NCBI GenBank assembly: GCA_013115135.1
Contig: JABANP010000010.1
Coordinates: forward strand, 186,001 to 250,000
Direction: 5' to 3'
DNA from: Perkinsus olseni
Taxonomy: Eukaryota; Perkinsozoa; Perkinsida; Perkinsidae
DNA: 64,000 nt
In this document: positions 48,668-60,915 of the stretch, piece after piece
Layout: every line of letters begins with the position of its first letter
Numbering within the stretch: position 1 is the stretch's first letter
Notes under the pieces: model-generated
The model's input: the letters and a program-made list of their open reading frames with translations, nothing else
Database searches by the model: none
Told to the model about the DNA's origin: nothing
Made by a program: the position numbers and the translations under genes

Positions 48668-51565
48668 ATGATGTTGGCTGCTCAGTCGTGTCCGTCGCTG
48701 ATACCGGAGGTCCTGTTGGAGATCCGCAATGGTTTTGAGATGGGCGACTCGCCTAATGTAGATGGTCATGTGCGCGCGTGGTGGTGTACCATACCAAATT
48801 TCCCTCAGATCCAACTTTGTTTAACCCTTTTAGAGATGCTTGTCAAGAATTGTGGATACATCGTTTGCAGCTATATGACCGATGTAAGAGCCGACTCGTA
48901 CGGGCTTCCAAGTCTCTTACTACCTCTCGTATGGCACTCTACCTTACACATGAGTAGGGGCACGTTTTTTGGCGGGAAACATTATACACGTTTGGCATGG
49001 TAAATTATACGGGTATCAGTAGCGATATTGATCTAATGGCGGCTGTTCATAATCAGTTATCGACAATATTGGCATTTTTCATATTGATATGGTATGGAGT
49101 GTGACACCAGCGGTGCTGGGTAGTAGTATCTTGTCAGGGGTTCATGAAGGATATGTACAGACTGGCCTCTGTGCCCTGGTGGTACCAGCCACAGTTGAAG
49201 GTTCGGATACCGAGTGGGACCGAGCGGAAGCTAATTAAGTGAGAAAGGGCTTCCCAGGCTATTCACATTCAACGACTTATGATGGACAGAGAACGCCTTT
49301 GATTCGAAAGCAACGCGTCCGAGGTTCCACTACTGTTCTCGGGCCCGTATCCAGTGCGTGGCTCAGTCATCTCCTGTATCATGCTCAGGGCCAAGGTCCT
49401 GTCTCTAATACAGGAGTGGTGTGATGCATTCATATTGCGGGAGGGTCAATTGGAGAGCCTCTTCAAGGCATACAAGGAGCTACGGAGAAGGAAAGGTCGG
49501 CAAGGGTACCTAGCGCCCGATGGTTTGGCTAGTTGGACGACCAATTCTATTTACGCTTTATTTCAGAACCATTCCCTCCTCGCGATGAGACAGTGAGGTT
49601 CCAAATTAAAGGTGACCAGCTCGTCTCTCGCACGCGTATTGTAGTGCCTTTCGTGTAAGGTGCCGAAGAGTCCCCCGCGCTCAACCCTAACCTGGCTACT
49701 ACTAAGCACACGACAGCAGAGACGAAGGCTATGGTTTTATCGCCCTCTGAGGTAGGCTTCCGGGGCTGTGCACTTGGACCCATTGTCGAGTCGTAAACGC
49801 CCTGGTCACTTAGCAGTCCCATTGTGGGTGCATCTCCTGGAGTTTCAGGGAGGGTGCTCGGTTCAGGGTTCCTGGTAGAGTGCTTGATTATCGACGATAT
49901 CTGGAGCAATCCAGCAGCGCGTGGAACAAGGGCTGTATTGCGCTCGCTCGACGCTGAGTTTCCTCAGGTAGAGAGTCTCCGGAATGCCGTTTACGAGATA
50001 TACTCTACACCCAATTTACCAAGGAGGAAGTTCGAGGCAGACTATGCTGAGGTGGTCACGACCAAGCGCAACCGCGCTTTTATCATTATTCCGCCCTTCA
50101 GGCGTGCGCGGGGCGATCTCGCCTTCGAGCCACGATCGAACGGGCATTCGAGGATGGTAAAGAAGATTCTTCTGAGCTCAGTGATCTCCTCACGCTATCT
50201 GATATGCTAGAAGAGGTGCTCAATCGGATACAGGCCACAGGCTCTGCGACCAAGGGTAGGCCAACACCATGACGGTGGCACCGTCCCCGATCATGTGTAG
50301 GGAGCCGACGAGGCTGATGGTTGGTTTGAGTTCTCACTAGTGCTCGGTGGGGAGGCTCTGTCCTGTTATTATGGGCTTTCGGACTAGGTTTACGCCGTTC
50401 TAAGGTCATCGCGGCATAGGTCGGTCGCTTTCAAGGTTCATCAGTGTTGCTATCCTCATCCTTGAAGAACCCGTCGAAGCCAGCCGCGGAGCTAGAGGGG
50501 CCTACTGCGTTACCGCAAGTCTCGGCAATAGATATTCTCTCGGGGGATACGTCTCAGATCCCTCCCCCGCCACCTCAGGAGATGGTGAGACAGCGACGTC
50601 GTAGAGCTTGACGGTACGGGCTCCTACTTGGTGCAGGCCCCCGACGTGGCCACGCAGATCGAGAACGATCGCCTCCTAGCGTTGTATCTACAGGACCAGG
50701 AGGACATGCGCAGAGCGGAGCTAGATGGGTCCAGGGATGCACAGCTAGCGGGGACTTGGCGGCAGGGGTATCGTGCTGGAGCCAAGGGGTCACTGTTGAT
50801 ATCGGAGGGACCTGAGCCAGCCTTGGCCACTTCTCGAAGGCAGACGGGTGAGCCAGGAGCCGGGCGTGGGGGTTGCGGGGTGAGAATGCTGGCTTGCGAT
50901 GAGCGCTTCGGCTTAGTTATAGAATAAACACCTACTGTGGTTGGGGCCTATCATCAGTCGTACGCTACGACGCTTGCCTCTACGCGCTCTACGACGCTGT
51001 GGATACATGAGCCTAGGGCGACTTCTTTATGGCCTCCTATCAGGTTCGGTATCGAACGCACCCGCTCATCGCATACGGTTGGAGTCCTACTCATCGGGAC
51101 CACCAGAGGCAGCAGACCACGACCATACCGACCATAGTGCTGCTGGTCGTAAGGCTTACACAGGCCTCAGACAGATGGTCAATGGCATGCTCCTGGCTAG
51201 GAAAACCAAGTCCAAGGTGGGATCCTGGCGGAGGAGGGCTTGCTCGGTGTTAAGGTCGATCATGTCGGTATTGTAGGAACATGATGATAATCTGGAAGGT
51301 GATGAGGCTGAGGGGTTCCTCGATGATGACTCAACGCCCAATGGTGGAGGGCAAGGTAGCTCAATCGTAGTCCCTGTTTCCGAGGAGTGGAGTGTGGTAC
51401 GGGACCGATCGAGCGGTGTGTCCTACTGGCACAACAACAACACTGGTAGGCCGAGGACGATCGCTGGGCAGCACGGCACGCCTCTCCTGCGTGCCTTTAG
51501 GTGAAACACAGTGGGATCTACCAGAGTGTATTCGCAAAAGGGAAGGCGCCGCCCCGGCCGAATAG
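48668..51565 (+). CDS. VHS-GAT endosomal sorting adaptor with a C-terminal WW domain
   Basis: Tom1/GGA-like adaptor expected on endosomal or trans-Golgi membranes, binding ubiquitinated cargo. The VHS domain reads SLIPEVLLEIRNGFEMGD, PQIQLCLTLLEMLVKNCGY, MKDMYRLASVPWWYQPQ-like sequence near 49150 and VLSLIQEWCDAFILREGQLE with KAYKELRRRKG (to ~49490). The GAT helix pair is at ~50120-50250: RAFEDGKEDSSELSDLLTLS, then DMLEEVLNRIQATGSATKG. A middle part has ENDRLLALYLQDQEDMRRAE, followed by variable sequence and an acidic stretch. At the end EEWSVVRDRSSGVSYWHNNN joins over a GTAGGCCG...CTTTAG intron to TGETQWDLPECIRKREG, a complete WW domain with both Trp residues. The stop is TAG at 51563. The 5' end and several middle exons are unresolved. 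Confidence 0.78.
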
Positions 51566-52443
51566 TTTTGTGTCAATTAGAGTTGAGTTCATTTTTCAAT
51601 GGGGGAAAGACATCAGCGCTTTGCATCCGGAGCGCTGTGGTCCGACAGTCCCGTACAAGGGGCATCCTGGCGAGTCCTACTGGAGACCAGAGGGGGTCTG
51701 GCCCTAGGGTTGGCGCCGAGTTGGTTGGAGGCTCTCGCATCCTCAATGCCATCAACAACCCCAAGCTGCTCCAATCGGCGGTATACTGATATAGTAAGAA
51801 ATTGTGGTCGTTAGCGCTATCGCGAGAGAAGGTAAAGAGATGTTCGACGTGTACAGGTCCGGATTGGGTAAAATAAGGCGTAGCCCCGTAGAATGCTTTT
51901 CGCGCTCGCCCGACAGCGCGCCTTCGGCGTACAATTAAACTCTTAGTAAAGCAAGTTCGCGCCAGCGCCAAGTTGAGTTGAACCGGTTCCTCCCTCGTAC
52001 GATCCTGAGAAATTGGTACCTTCCTTACCTACACCTGAATTGGACCTGAAGTTTTCAGAAATCTCACGGCAATCGTTCGATAGGGCGAGCAAGTCGTGTG
52101 AGACCGTCTCCCTGAAACGTGTAGGCGGCGTCACGTGACACGTGCACAGCGTAAGCTATCAGCAAAGGAACTCGCTCTAAGCTCTTTCCTGATGCGTCAG
52201 ACGCTTAGGCTGTAGCCCAAAGCTGGCAGTCACGGTAATGACAGTCTGTGTCACGTATTAAGGGCATGTGGTTCAATGCGAGTGCCGCCTATCATACACA
52301 GGGAGCTTCAACGTCTGTGAGGCATCAGTGAGCGAGGATTAGCCGCGAGGGTCTTAGGAAAGTAGGGAATTCATCCAGCTGAAGGAAAGAAATCACTCTG
52401 CCTGTGTTCTGCAGTCCATACCTTTACAGATCCCCAATTCTCG
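51566..52443. other. Intergenic region, no gene recognised
   Basis: About 880 bp between two plus-strand genes. A minus-strand frame at 51573-51971 is largely an antisense shadow and has no family motif. No repeat or RNA structure is evident. Confidence 0.45.
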
Positions 52444-52632
52444 ATGCGTACCACCATCTTCTTCTTCGTCATCGTATCTCTCTTCTCGGGCCACGCTCAA
52501 GGTCCTCCAGCACGCCTCCGTCACCTGTTTCACTGTCCTGCGCCAAAATCCAAGGAGTGCACGGATTACTGTGGCCAACCCAACTGCATTTGCAAGCATG
52601 GCAATGCTGCTTGCGAGTGTGTCTGCTCCTAA
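52444..52632 (+). CDS. Small secreted cysteine-rich protein
   Basis: A single-exon frame of 62 residues. MRTTIFFFVIVSLFSGHAQG is a strong signal peptide. The predicted mature part (about 44 residues) holds eight cysteines, spaced as HC, EC, YC, NC, then C-x6-C-x-C-x-C with the end sequence NAACECVCS. An even number of closely spaced cysteines and small size suggest a disulfide-stabilised extracellular peptide. I do not recognise the family and assign no activity. A longer overlapping frame (52404-52832) exists in another phase but lacks such features. It lies 1.2 kb upstream of the monooxygenase array on the same strand. Confidence 0.6.
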   Translation: MRTTIFFFVIVSLFSGHAQGPPARLRHLFHCPAPKSKECTDYCGQPNCICKHGNAACECVCS

Positions 52633-53793
52633 ATGGTAGAGTCTTAACGACCCAACTCCTCATCGACTACTCTGAGGGAGACGAACGAGTGCACCTGATC
52701 CTTGGTGAGCGCTCGTCACTCCAGCTCAACTCTTCTTCTTTCCGGCAGTCGTATTATACTTATTGCCCTATGGGGTCCTATGACATAACTTATTTTCCTG
52801 ATAACCTGAATCCCCAGGGCTTTATTCATTAAGGTAGACTGGTGAGGAACTCCCATGGAGGCACTGGGTTCTGTCATCTGTATAGAACCCTTGCGCTACT
52901 CTGCTGTAGACAGCCTTGGTGAGAGGTCATCTCCTAGGTTCGGGCCGGTATTTTTTTCGAATTTTTATTGGAATACATTATTTCATTTGAAGTGCTGTTG
53001 GGTTCGAAGTTGGCGGGATGATGATTGCCCTGTCGTCTTTCCCGAGATGTGACAGTGGGCACTGTGGCCCTGAGAGAGTCCTGTAGGTGCCAAAAGTTTG
53101 GTGGTACCGTAGAAGCGCAATTCCTCGTTTGGCACTCGGTAGGAATAGAAAGTGAGCGACTGCTCTTTACGAAGGCCCGCGGACTACTGTTGGCTGTTCT
53201 GTCTGCAACCGGTTGTCGCGGCGCTCAGAAATGCTGTTCCATAGAACCTCTCCGACTTAACCGCGGTCACTGCTTGGAAGCCCACGGCTATGGTCCCTCG
53301 ATGTCGCCAGCAGCGACCTGGAGAGTTCACCTCGACCCAGACGTCTGCTCGAGGTGGAAAATTCTGGCAAAAATCGTACGTGAACTTCCACCCACCTTAC
53401 CCATTCGTCATGTTCAAAAGAATCCACATGCAAAATTTCCTTGCCAAACTGAATGCGTGACCCTCTTTGGAAGTTAATCCGGCTTCAGCTGGCGTGTACT
53501 GTAGCCTCAAAACTAACATCGCTGCCACCACAAGCTGTCTATTCTCGACTGGTGAAGTTAGCAGTAAAGGTGGATGCAGATAACTTCTGAGCAACGGTGG
53601 CGGAGTATTCCCGGGTTTCGGTTACTTCTTGCACAAAGTCACTCATAGCTGTATCCAAGAGCCCTTCTGCGCTGCTGTGCGAGTACTCCAACGCCACTGT
53701 GGCGAGAGGAGGCCACAGCTCCTTACACGGATTTCCTTTGCATCACTCACCCTAGTGAACCTTTGGCTTGAATTTTCCCTAACCACATTCCGC
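52633..53793. other. Region upstream of the monooxygenase array
   Basis: About 1.16 kb. A plus-strand open frame of 150 codons at 53025-53477 is Cys-containing but has no recognised motif. A T-rich patch lies near 52947-52985. The last 20 bases before the first monooxygenase ATG (ACCACATTCCGC) are shared with copies 2 and 3, so this should be its promoter. Confidence 0.4.
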
Positions 53794-56687
53794 ATGGGTG
53801 AATGCACCAACAGCAGTGGGTCGGGTCAGACGGTGTGTGTCATTGGCGGTGGGGTGTCGGGTATCGTCACCTTGAGGACCCTCCTGGCTGAGGGCTTTGA
53901 TGTCACTCTGTAAGGACCGGTATCTGCCCTCTCTCGATCATCGACTTCTCTATGCAGGTTCGAAGCACGCAGTAGAGTTGGTGGGGTCTGGTCCACGGGT
54001 TATGTTGGCCAAGGGGTAACCATCGGGGGTGCCTTTCAACCGTGACCGTATCCCTGGCTCTCGTGAAGTATCCCTGACATCACGCCTCCTGTCGGTCGAT
54101 AGTAGTTGCTCGCTCTCACGCATATTCCTATACAAGTTGGATACGATGCCCCTCAGGCCCAATCACCCAGCTGGTTTTACGAGTTTAGTGAGTTCCCAGT
54201 CGGGGATCGTTATCCACTTTTTATGAAGAAGGAAGACCTTTGCAGTTACATCGATGATTACGTAAGACGACATCACTGCGTCAAACGAGGGTGGACCGAG
54301 GAGGATCCTCATGGCTCTTCCCGGCCCCAGCTGTCGTTCTTCTTCTCAGGTATCTCACTTTAAGCTCGGCCCCCACATCCGTTGCAATGTGCTCGTGAAA
54401 GACCTCGAGAATCTTGCCGGGAAGGCGTGGAGGGTCACCACCGAGGATGGACAGCAACGAGTCTTCGATAAAGTTGTTATCTGTAAGTCGTCTGCCCTAC
54501 TACCCTTCTCCACTCGGGACGGTGTCTTGCCAGGCACAGGCCTCTTCAGGAAGAAGCATATCCCCGACTTCCCGGGTATGGACCAGACTAAAGTAAAAGT
54601 CTTCCACAGCTCGGACTGTAAGTATTATCGCATCACCCTGTATCATCAACTGACGTTCATACCATAACATGCCCACATCTGCCGCTGTTGTTGTCAGGCA
54701 GCGACCGCAGTGCCTTCACCGGTAAGGATGTGGTCTTCGTTGGGTACGGCAAGTCCACACTCGATCTGATGAACGAGTTGAAGGACGAAGTGAAGAGCAG
54801 TAAGCATGAAGAGTCAACCCATCCTTACATTGCACTCGTCGATCAGCAACCTTCCTATTTCGGGAGAAGCTCTGGCCAGTGCCTCTTGCTTTGTGCAGAA
54901 TCTCCATCGCACAGGTAACCGCTCGAAAACCGGCGTCCGTTCTGACCTGAAGACTCTCAGGTGGTGTTCTGCCGAGCTTTCCAGTGGGTAATACCTCCCT
55001 ACTACACCGAGGCTAGGCCCTGGTCAATCCTACACAGGCTCCTATCAGCCCTTTGGTGGTGGCTTTGGGAGCACATCCTGGACTGGCAGCACGGGTTGAG
55101 TAAGAGCTTCCTCTTGGTGGTTCCACTGGAAGCCGCGCCGTCAGGTGCCGCAGGGATGAGGCCAGAGCTTCCCTGCATGCAGAACATGTTCCGGAATCAA
55201 TTCGTAGGTCCCCGCGGTGTTATTGAACTCCTTCCTGGTTTGCGTTTGCTCCCCGCTCTGTGACTGTGGGTTGCAGGTTGTCCCCGAGGGAACGTACAGC
55301 CGAATCGCCTCCGGCGACATAAGTAGGGCCTTGGCCTCGGTGTATGCAGGCTTTCTATATGTCCTCGAGCGGGTCGTCAAAATTCTCATACAATTTCTTC
55401 TTAGAGGCCAGGCAGGCGACCATCACGAGTTTTACGAAGAGTGGGATTCTCTTGAACACCGGGGAGGAGATCTCATGCGACGGCGTCGTTTTTGGTGAGT
55501 CCCGCGCGTGGCTTGGATTCTGGTGGATGAAGACACAGCACGGACTGGACGGCCAAGCGTGGTCCTCGTCGACTTTCGTATGGCGTCTTGTTGGACCCTT
55601 GAACTATGCGCTGGCAAAGGTACCGGCTTCGAGGCCGCGATGGAGATCCTCCCTTCAGAGTGTAAGGAGAAGTTAATCTGTGATAAGGGAGAGGGCCCAT
55701 GGCTCTACCGTCATATCGTAAGCACCTTACTGTGGGGTGAGCACCCTGTTGTGGGTCAGGTCCATCCAGACTTCATGCATCTGGCCTTTGTTGGATGGGC
55801 CTCCACCAATATAGCTATCAGTGAGTAGCGGTTGAACTATCCGTCCTCATATAGCAGCAAAGAGTGAATTCGATAGTGGAGCTCCTGCACAACCCACTGA
55901 GTCAGTGGCACTGACAAGCGTATCGCCTCCCCGTTAAGTTGGAGAATTGCTTATGCAGTGAAGGTCCTAGCTGAGGACGAGGCACAGCCTACCAGGTACC
56001 TCTACACTACAGGCCTTGTGGCTCGCTGCCTTCTGGCGAGGACGAATCCATCCCACTAAGAAGGGTGAGTGTAGGCTTATCGACATCTTCCGCACAACCA
56101 TCACGCTGATAGTTTTCTCCTTGCTGCCATTCATTGGAATCACAACGACGACGGCGGTGACAGTAGAAAAACTTTCGATATCCTACCTGGCTCTCCGCAG
56201 ATATGACTGATGATATAATGAATTACCATCTTTGGGCGGCCACCCACGTCCCCCCGATGCCCCGTCGTCCCGGCGCTGTACGCTTCTACGTCCTCCCATA
56301 CCACGATCAGCTCGTAAGGGAAGTGGTCGGGTCCTCCGACCCAGACCCAGTCATTGTCAGATTGAGGACCTAGGAGTGAGCAAGTACCTTCACGGTGGTA
56401 TCTTGGAAGATTTCAAATGCTACTATCCAGCAACGTATCGTCGCTTGGTGAGATGAAGGGGTGGCCACTCCCGCGAGGCTCCTAATAGAGTTTGAAATGT
56501 CGTAGTTGTGCTTTTAGTCACGGTACTATATTCACCATACTTATTCACACCCCTCGTAACACTTTCCACTTGGTGGTGGTGTGAGGCATCGGCGCTTTCC
56601 TTTTCAGCGCTTCTCGCTGCTCCTCAGGTTAAGGTACTTCCTAGCGACCGTATCGATGGCGCTCGGCAGCTGTGCGGTCGAGTTTAG
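53794..56687 (+). CDS. Flavin-containing monooxygenase, array copy 1
   Basis: FAD- and NADPH-dependent monooxygenase of the FMO/Baeyer-Villiger type. ATG at 53794. Exon 1 ends in the FAD-binding fold VCVIGGGVSGIVTLRTLLAE; a 48-nt intron follows; then FEARSRVGGVWSTGYVGQG. Next come PSWFYEFSEFPVGDRYPLFM, VFDKVVICK, KKHIPDFPGMDQTKVKVFHS (the F-x-G...HS region of the family) and the NADPH fold GKDVVFVGYGKSTLDLMNEL. Later exons give YYTEARPWSILHRLLSALWW, VVPEGTYSRIASGDIS, TGFEAAMEILPSECKEKLIC, HPDFMHLAFVGWAS, TSTLQALWLAAFWRGRI and GVSKYLHGGILEDFKCYYPA. The last exon, after acceptor CTCCTCAG near 56627, ends RIDGARQLCGRV and stops at 56687. Exons are bounded by GT-AG. I found no frame break, so this is the reference intact copy. 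The substrate is unknown. Confidence 0.88.
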
Positions 56688-57034
56688 TAGCGGTCAGCAC
56701 CGCCGTTCGATTTCCACTACCATTTTCGTCACATGTTTCTTCATGGGCCTTGCCCTGCGATAAAAGAGTTTTTACATTTTTCTCCCACCGAGCTCATCGG
56801 GCCTCCTGTATTCTCCCAACACAAAGCCTAGCAAGTTTACACAGGCAGCCATTGTCTTCTTGTGTTGTGTAAGAATACCTGGCCCCCAGGGATATTCCCA
56901 GATCGCCCTCATTCTTGGCCTTTTGCGTGCGGTCTCCCAAAGGTTCTTCAATCGGTCGGGGATTGCGCGCACTCCGCGGAAGTCTCCATGGGGTCAGCGT
57001 TTACAAGGTAAATTTTCCTATGACCACATTCCGA
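56688..57034. repeat. Intergenic repeat unit between monooxygenase copies 1 and 2
   Basis: About 350 bp, similar to 60532-60915. Shared blocks include TTCGTCACATGTTTCTTCAT, GCGATAAAAGAGTTTTTACA, an ACACAAAGCCTAGCAA block, CTTCTTGTGTTGTGTAAGAA and CATTCTTGGCCTTTTGCGTG. The shared sequence means the duplication unit includes the downstream gene's promoter. The strong conservation outside coding sequence suggests recent duplication or regulatory constraint. Confidence 0.8.
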
Positions 57035-60000
57035 ATGGGTGAATGGACCAACAGCAGTGGGTCGGGTCAGACGGTGTGTGTCATTGGCGGTGGGGTATCG
57101 GGTATCGTCACCTTGAGGACCCTCCTGGCTGAGGGCTTTGATGTCACTTTGTAAGGACCGGTATCTGCCCTCTCTCATCGACTTCTCTATGCAGGTTGGA
57201 AGCACGCAGTAGAGTTGGTGGGGTCTGGTCCACGGGTTATGTTGGCCAAGGGGTAACCATCGGGGGGTGACCCTCCTCGCGCGTCATTGACTTCCTCTCC
57301 AATTCATCATGATACATCTCCTGCTGTTTAATGGTCATCTGAACACTCTAGCAGTTCTAAATTTCTCTCGAAGGGAGACCACTGGATAGGTTCATTCTGT
57401 GCAGGCTCAAGTACCCAGCTGGTTTTACGAGTTTAGCGAGTTCCCAGTCGGGGATCGCTATCCACTTTTTATGAAGAAGGAAGACCTTTGCAATTACATC
57501 GATGATTACGTAAGACGACATCACTCTGTCAAACGAGTGTGGAATGAGGAGGGTCCCTCGGCTTGCCATGGCCCTGCTCGTTCTTCTTCTCAGGTATCTC
57601 ACTTTAAGCTCGGCTCCCACATCCGTTGCAATGTGCTCGTGAAAGAAATCGAGAATCTGGATGGAAAAGCGTGGAGGGTCACCACTGAGGATGGGCACCA
57701 ACGAGTCTTCGATAAAGTTGTTATCTGTAAGTTGGCCGCCCTACTACCCTTCTCGATTCGGGTCGGTGTCTCTGCAGGCACAGGCCTCTTCAGGAAGAAG
57801 CACATCCCGAACTCCCCGGGTATGGACCAGACTAAAGTAAAAGTCTTCCACAGCTCGGACTGTAAGTATTATCGCATCACCCAGTATCATCAACTGATGT
57901 TCATACCATAACATGCCCACATCTGCCGCTGTTGTTGTCAGGCAGCGACCGCAGTGCCTTCACCGGTAAGGATGTGGTCTTCGTTGGGTACGGCAAGTCT
58001 ACACTCGATCTGATGAACGAGTTGAAGGACGAAGTGAAGAGCAGTAAGAATGTCCCTCGATCATCGTGCTTTTTCCCTATCATCTCATGAACACCCTGCT
58101 CTGGGCCGACTTTGTCTGCGGCTGGAATGGCGGCCCCCGGCTGCACCGTAGGAGCTCTCTTCATGATATTTTCAGCCACATTCGTATACCGAGAGAAGCG
58201 CTGGCCGCTGCCGGGCAATCTGTGGAAGATTTCCATCATACATGTGAGATGCTCTTCTATGCGTCTACTCACACTACTGAGTACCCGCCTCTTCGCCTCC
58301 ACTGTTCTCCTTCTCAGGTGATGTTCTGTCGTGCCTTCGAATGGCTCCTGCCTTCCTACTACACCGAGGATAGGCCTCGGTCATCTCTCTACAACTTGTT
58401 CACTGCCGTTTGGTGGTGGCTCTGGGAGCACATACTCGATTGGCAACACGGACTGAGTAAAAGTTGCCTCGTCTCCTGTCGCGGAGTGATTGAACGCTTT
58501 TAGGTGCCGCCGGTATGAGACCGGATTCGCCCTTCGTGGGGGACATTTTCCACAACCAATTCGTAAGTCGGGGCACTTCCGCTCTACGAGACTCGTGATA
58601 AGCATATTGCAGGTTGTCCCCGAAGGAACCTACGAGCGTATAGCGACCGGGAGACATAAGTAAGATGGGGTTTGTCAAGGATGATGTTCTCATATTTGAG
58701 TACGCTATCACCTCGATTGATTTGGATGCTGCTTGAGGACAGTTCTCACTGCTCGACCTGAGCGTCGACATGTCCGAATCGACGGGGCAGCGTAGTCTCG
58801 GGGGCCCGCTGATTTCCTCCTGATACCAGATGCAAAGCAAGCTACCATCACGGAGTTCACCAAGGATGGAATTATCCTCAGCACTGGCGAACAGATTTGT
58901 TGTGATGCGGTCGTGCTTGGTAAGTCGTTGTGGCCGTGTCTTGCCGGAATCCCTGAGTGCTAGTTAGCACCCGCCTAGATCGTAATGTCCGCCCGTTCAG
59001 GTACCGGCTTTGAGGCCGCGATGGAGATCCTTCCCTTCAGAGTGTAAGGAGAAGTTAATCTGTGATAAGGGAGAGGGCCCATGGCTCTACCGTCATATCG
59101 TAAGCACCTTACTGTGGGGTGAGCACCCTGTTGTGGGTCAGGTCCATCCAGACTTCATGCATCTGGCCTTTGTTGGATGGGCTTCCATCAGTACAGCTAT
59201 CAGTAAGCAGCGCTTAACGCGGGAATCCGAGATGGCAGCCATAACGGCGGACAATGCGCCTCGATAGCCGGAGGGCCACGTGGGCGCCAGAAAACATCCC
59301 TACGCCATCTCTGAACGTCAGCGTGTTTCGTATCGACTAACACCAGTGTCGGAGACAATGCTCCCAGAAAACTCGGTTTATGCGTGGAGGGCGAGGTGGG
59401 CTCTTAAAAACTGATTGGTTCGTCGGCGCGACCCACGCGTCACCGCAGGGAAGCAGCACGACACCCAAGAGCCAATTTACGGCACAACGCCAGAATAACT
59501 GGAAACTCTAATCTACCTTTCGCTAGTTACTAGCCAATTGGGACACTTTGTCCCTATCCCTGTGTGCGGGCTCCGAATCGATGAGAAGGACGTCCCCTCA
59601 TAGGGGCTTTCAACTGCGACAAAGGCGAACTTTATCTTTGCAAGATTGTAGTTGAGGATAAGGCACAGCCTACCAGGTACCTCTACGTTACAGGCCCTGT
59701 GGCTCGCTGCCTTCTGGCGAGGACGAATCCATCCCACTAAGAAGGGTGAGTGTAGGCTTATCGAAATCATCCGGGCTACGTCGCGCTGATAGTTTTCTTC
59801 TTGCTGCCATTTATTGGAATCACAACGACGACGGCGGTGACAAAACTTTCGGTATTCTCCCTGGGCTCTCCGCAGATATGACTGATGATATAATGAAGTA
59901 CCGTCTTTGGGCGGCCACCCACGTCCCCCCGATGCCCCGTCGTTTCGGCGCTGTACGCTTCTACGTCCTTCCCTACCACGATCAACTTGTAAGGGAAGTG

Positions 60001-60531
60001 GTCGGGTCCTCCGACCCAGACCCAGTCATTGTCAGATTGAGGACCTAGGAGTGAGCAAGTACCTTCACGGTGGTATCTTGGAAGACTTTCAAGTGCTACT
60101 ATCCAGCAACCTATCGTCCCTTGGTGAGGTGGAGGGGTGACCTCTCCTGCTGTGTCGGCCACCATGGCTGTGCCTCTAATTACCCCGGCAAGGCTGTTGT
60201 TTCTGTACCACTTTCGGACCGTATTCAGTGACACCCAGACTGAAACATTCCAGAGCAACTCGATGAACCCTTGCCTGGAAGTAGTGCTGCCACCGAGCAG
60301 TTGATTGGTCAACCCGTGGAAAGCGTCTAACCTAATAGATCTGGGAATGGTGTGGTTCGGCAGTTAGGCGTGGTCTCATACTGATCCACACCCCCTGCAA
60401 AGCTAGCCACTCGTTGGTGGTGCTGTGTGGCATCCGCGCTCTCCTCCTCAACGCTCCTTGCTGCTCCTCAGGTCGAGGCTCTTTCCACCGACCGTGTCGA
60501 TGGTGCTAGGGGGATGGGTGGTCAGGTTTAG
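57035..60531 (+). pseudogene. Flavin-containing monooxygenase, array copy 2, frame-disrupted
   Basis: Same exon order as copy 1, starting at ATG 57035 (MGEWTNSSGSGQTVCVIGGG) and ending at the final exon (VDGARGMGGQV, stop 60529-60531). Three places carry one base more than copies 1 and 3. Near 58650 (GCGACCGGGAGACATAAG) the frame runs into TAA. Near 59032 (GATCCTTCCCTTCAGAG, against GATCCTCCCTTCAGAG) translation would end at GTGTAA. Near 60086 (GAAGACTTTCAAGTGCTAC, against GAAGATTTCAAATGCTAC) the YPATYR end is lost. An extra ~290 bp of unrelated sequence lies in an intron around 59230-59630. Unless these are sequencing errors, the product is truncated before the C-terminal third. The two nucleotide-binding folds are intact. 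All three differences are single-base insertions, which is also what uncorrected long reads produce. Confidence 0.72.
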
Positions 60532-60915
60532 TAGCGGACCACTAGCGGTGGCCCACACCGCCGTTCACTCCTACCATTTTCGTCACGTGTTTCTTCATGT
60601 GCCTTGCCTTGCGATAAAAGAGTTTTTACAATTCTTCCCTCGGGGAGCTCATCGGGCTTCCCCAATCTTATTTAACACAAAGCCTAGCAAATTTACACAG
60701 GCAGCCACTGTCTTCTTGTGTTGTGTAAGAATACCTGGCAGATGTGTGTGGGGTACTCGATATCGAATCCATAGTACCGCTCTCATTCTTGGCCTTTTGC
60801 GTGCGCTCTCCCCAAGGTTCTTCTGTCAATTGAGGATTACGCGCACGTAGCGAAGGAATCCTGTCTTCACGGTGTCAGCGTTCACAGGGCATAGTTTGCC
60901 CTAACCACACTCCGA
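60532..60915. repeat. Intergenic repeat unit between monooxygenase copies 2 and 3
   Basis: Counterpart of 56688-57034. It keeps the GCGATAAAAGAGTTTTTACA block, the ACACAAAGCCTAGCAA and CTTCTTGTGTTGTGTAAGAA blocks and CATTCTTGGCCTTTTGCGTG, with a few short insertions. It should act as the promoter of copy 3. Confidence 0.8.

Noticed and set aside
53025..53477. A 150-codon frame with several cysteines upstream of the monooxygenases
   Set aside because: No signal peptide, no conserved motif and no supporting splice context; kept only as a remark in the intergenic entry.
57399..57420. GCTCAAG after an AG, reminiscent of the end of the alveolate spliced leader
   Set aside because: It is the normal exon 3 acceptor region shared by the other monooxygenase copies; the leader sequence itself is absent.
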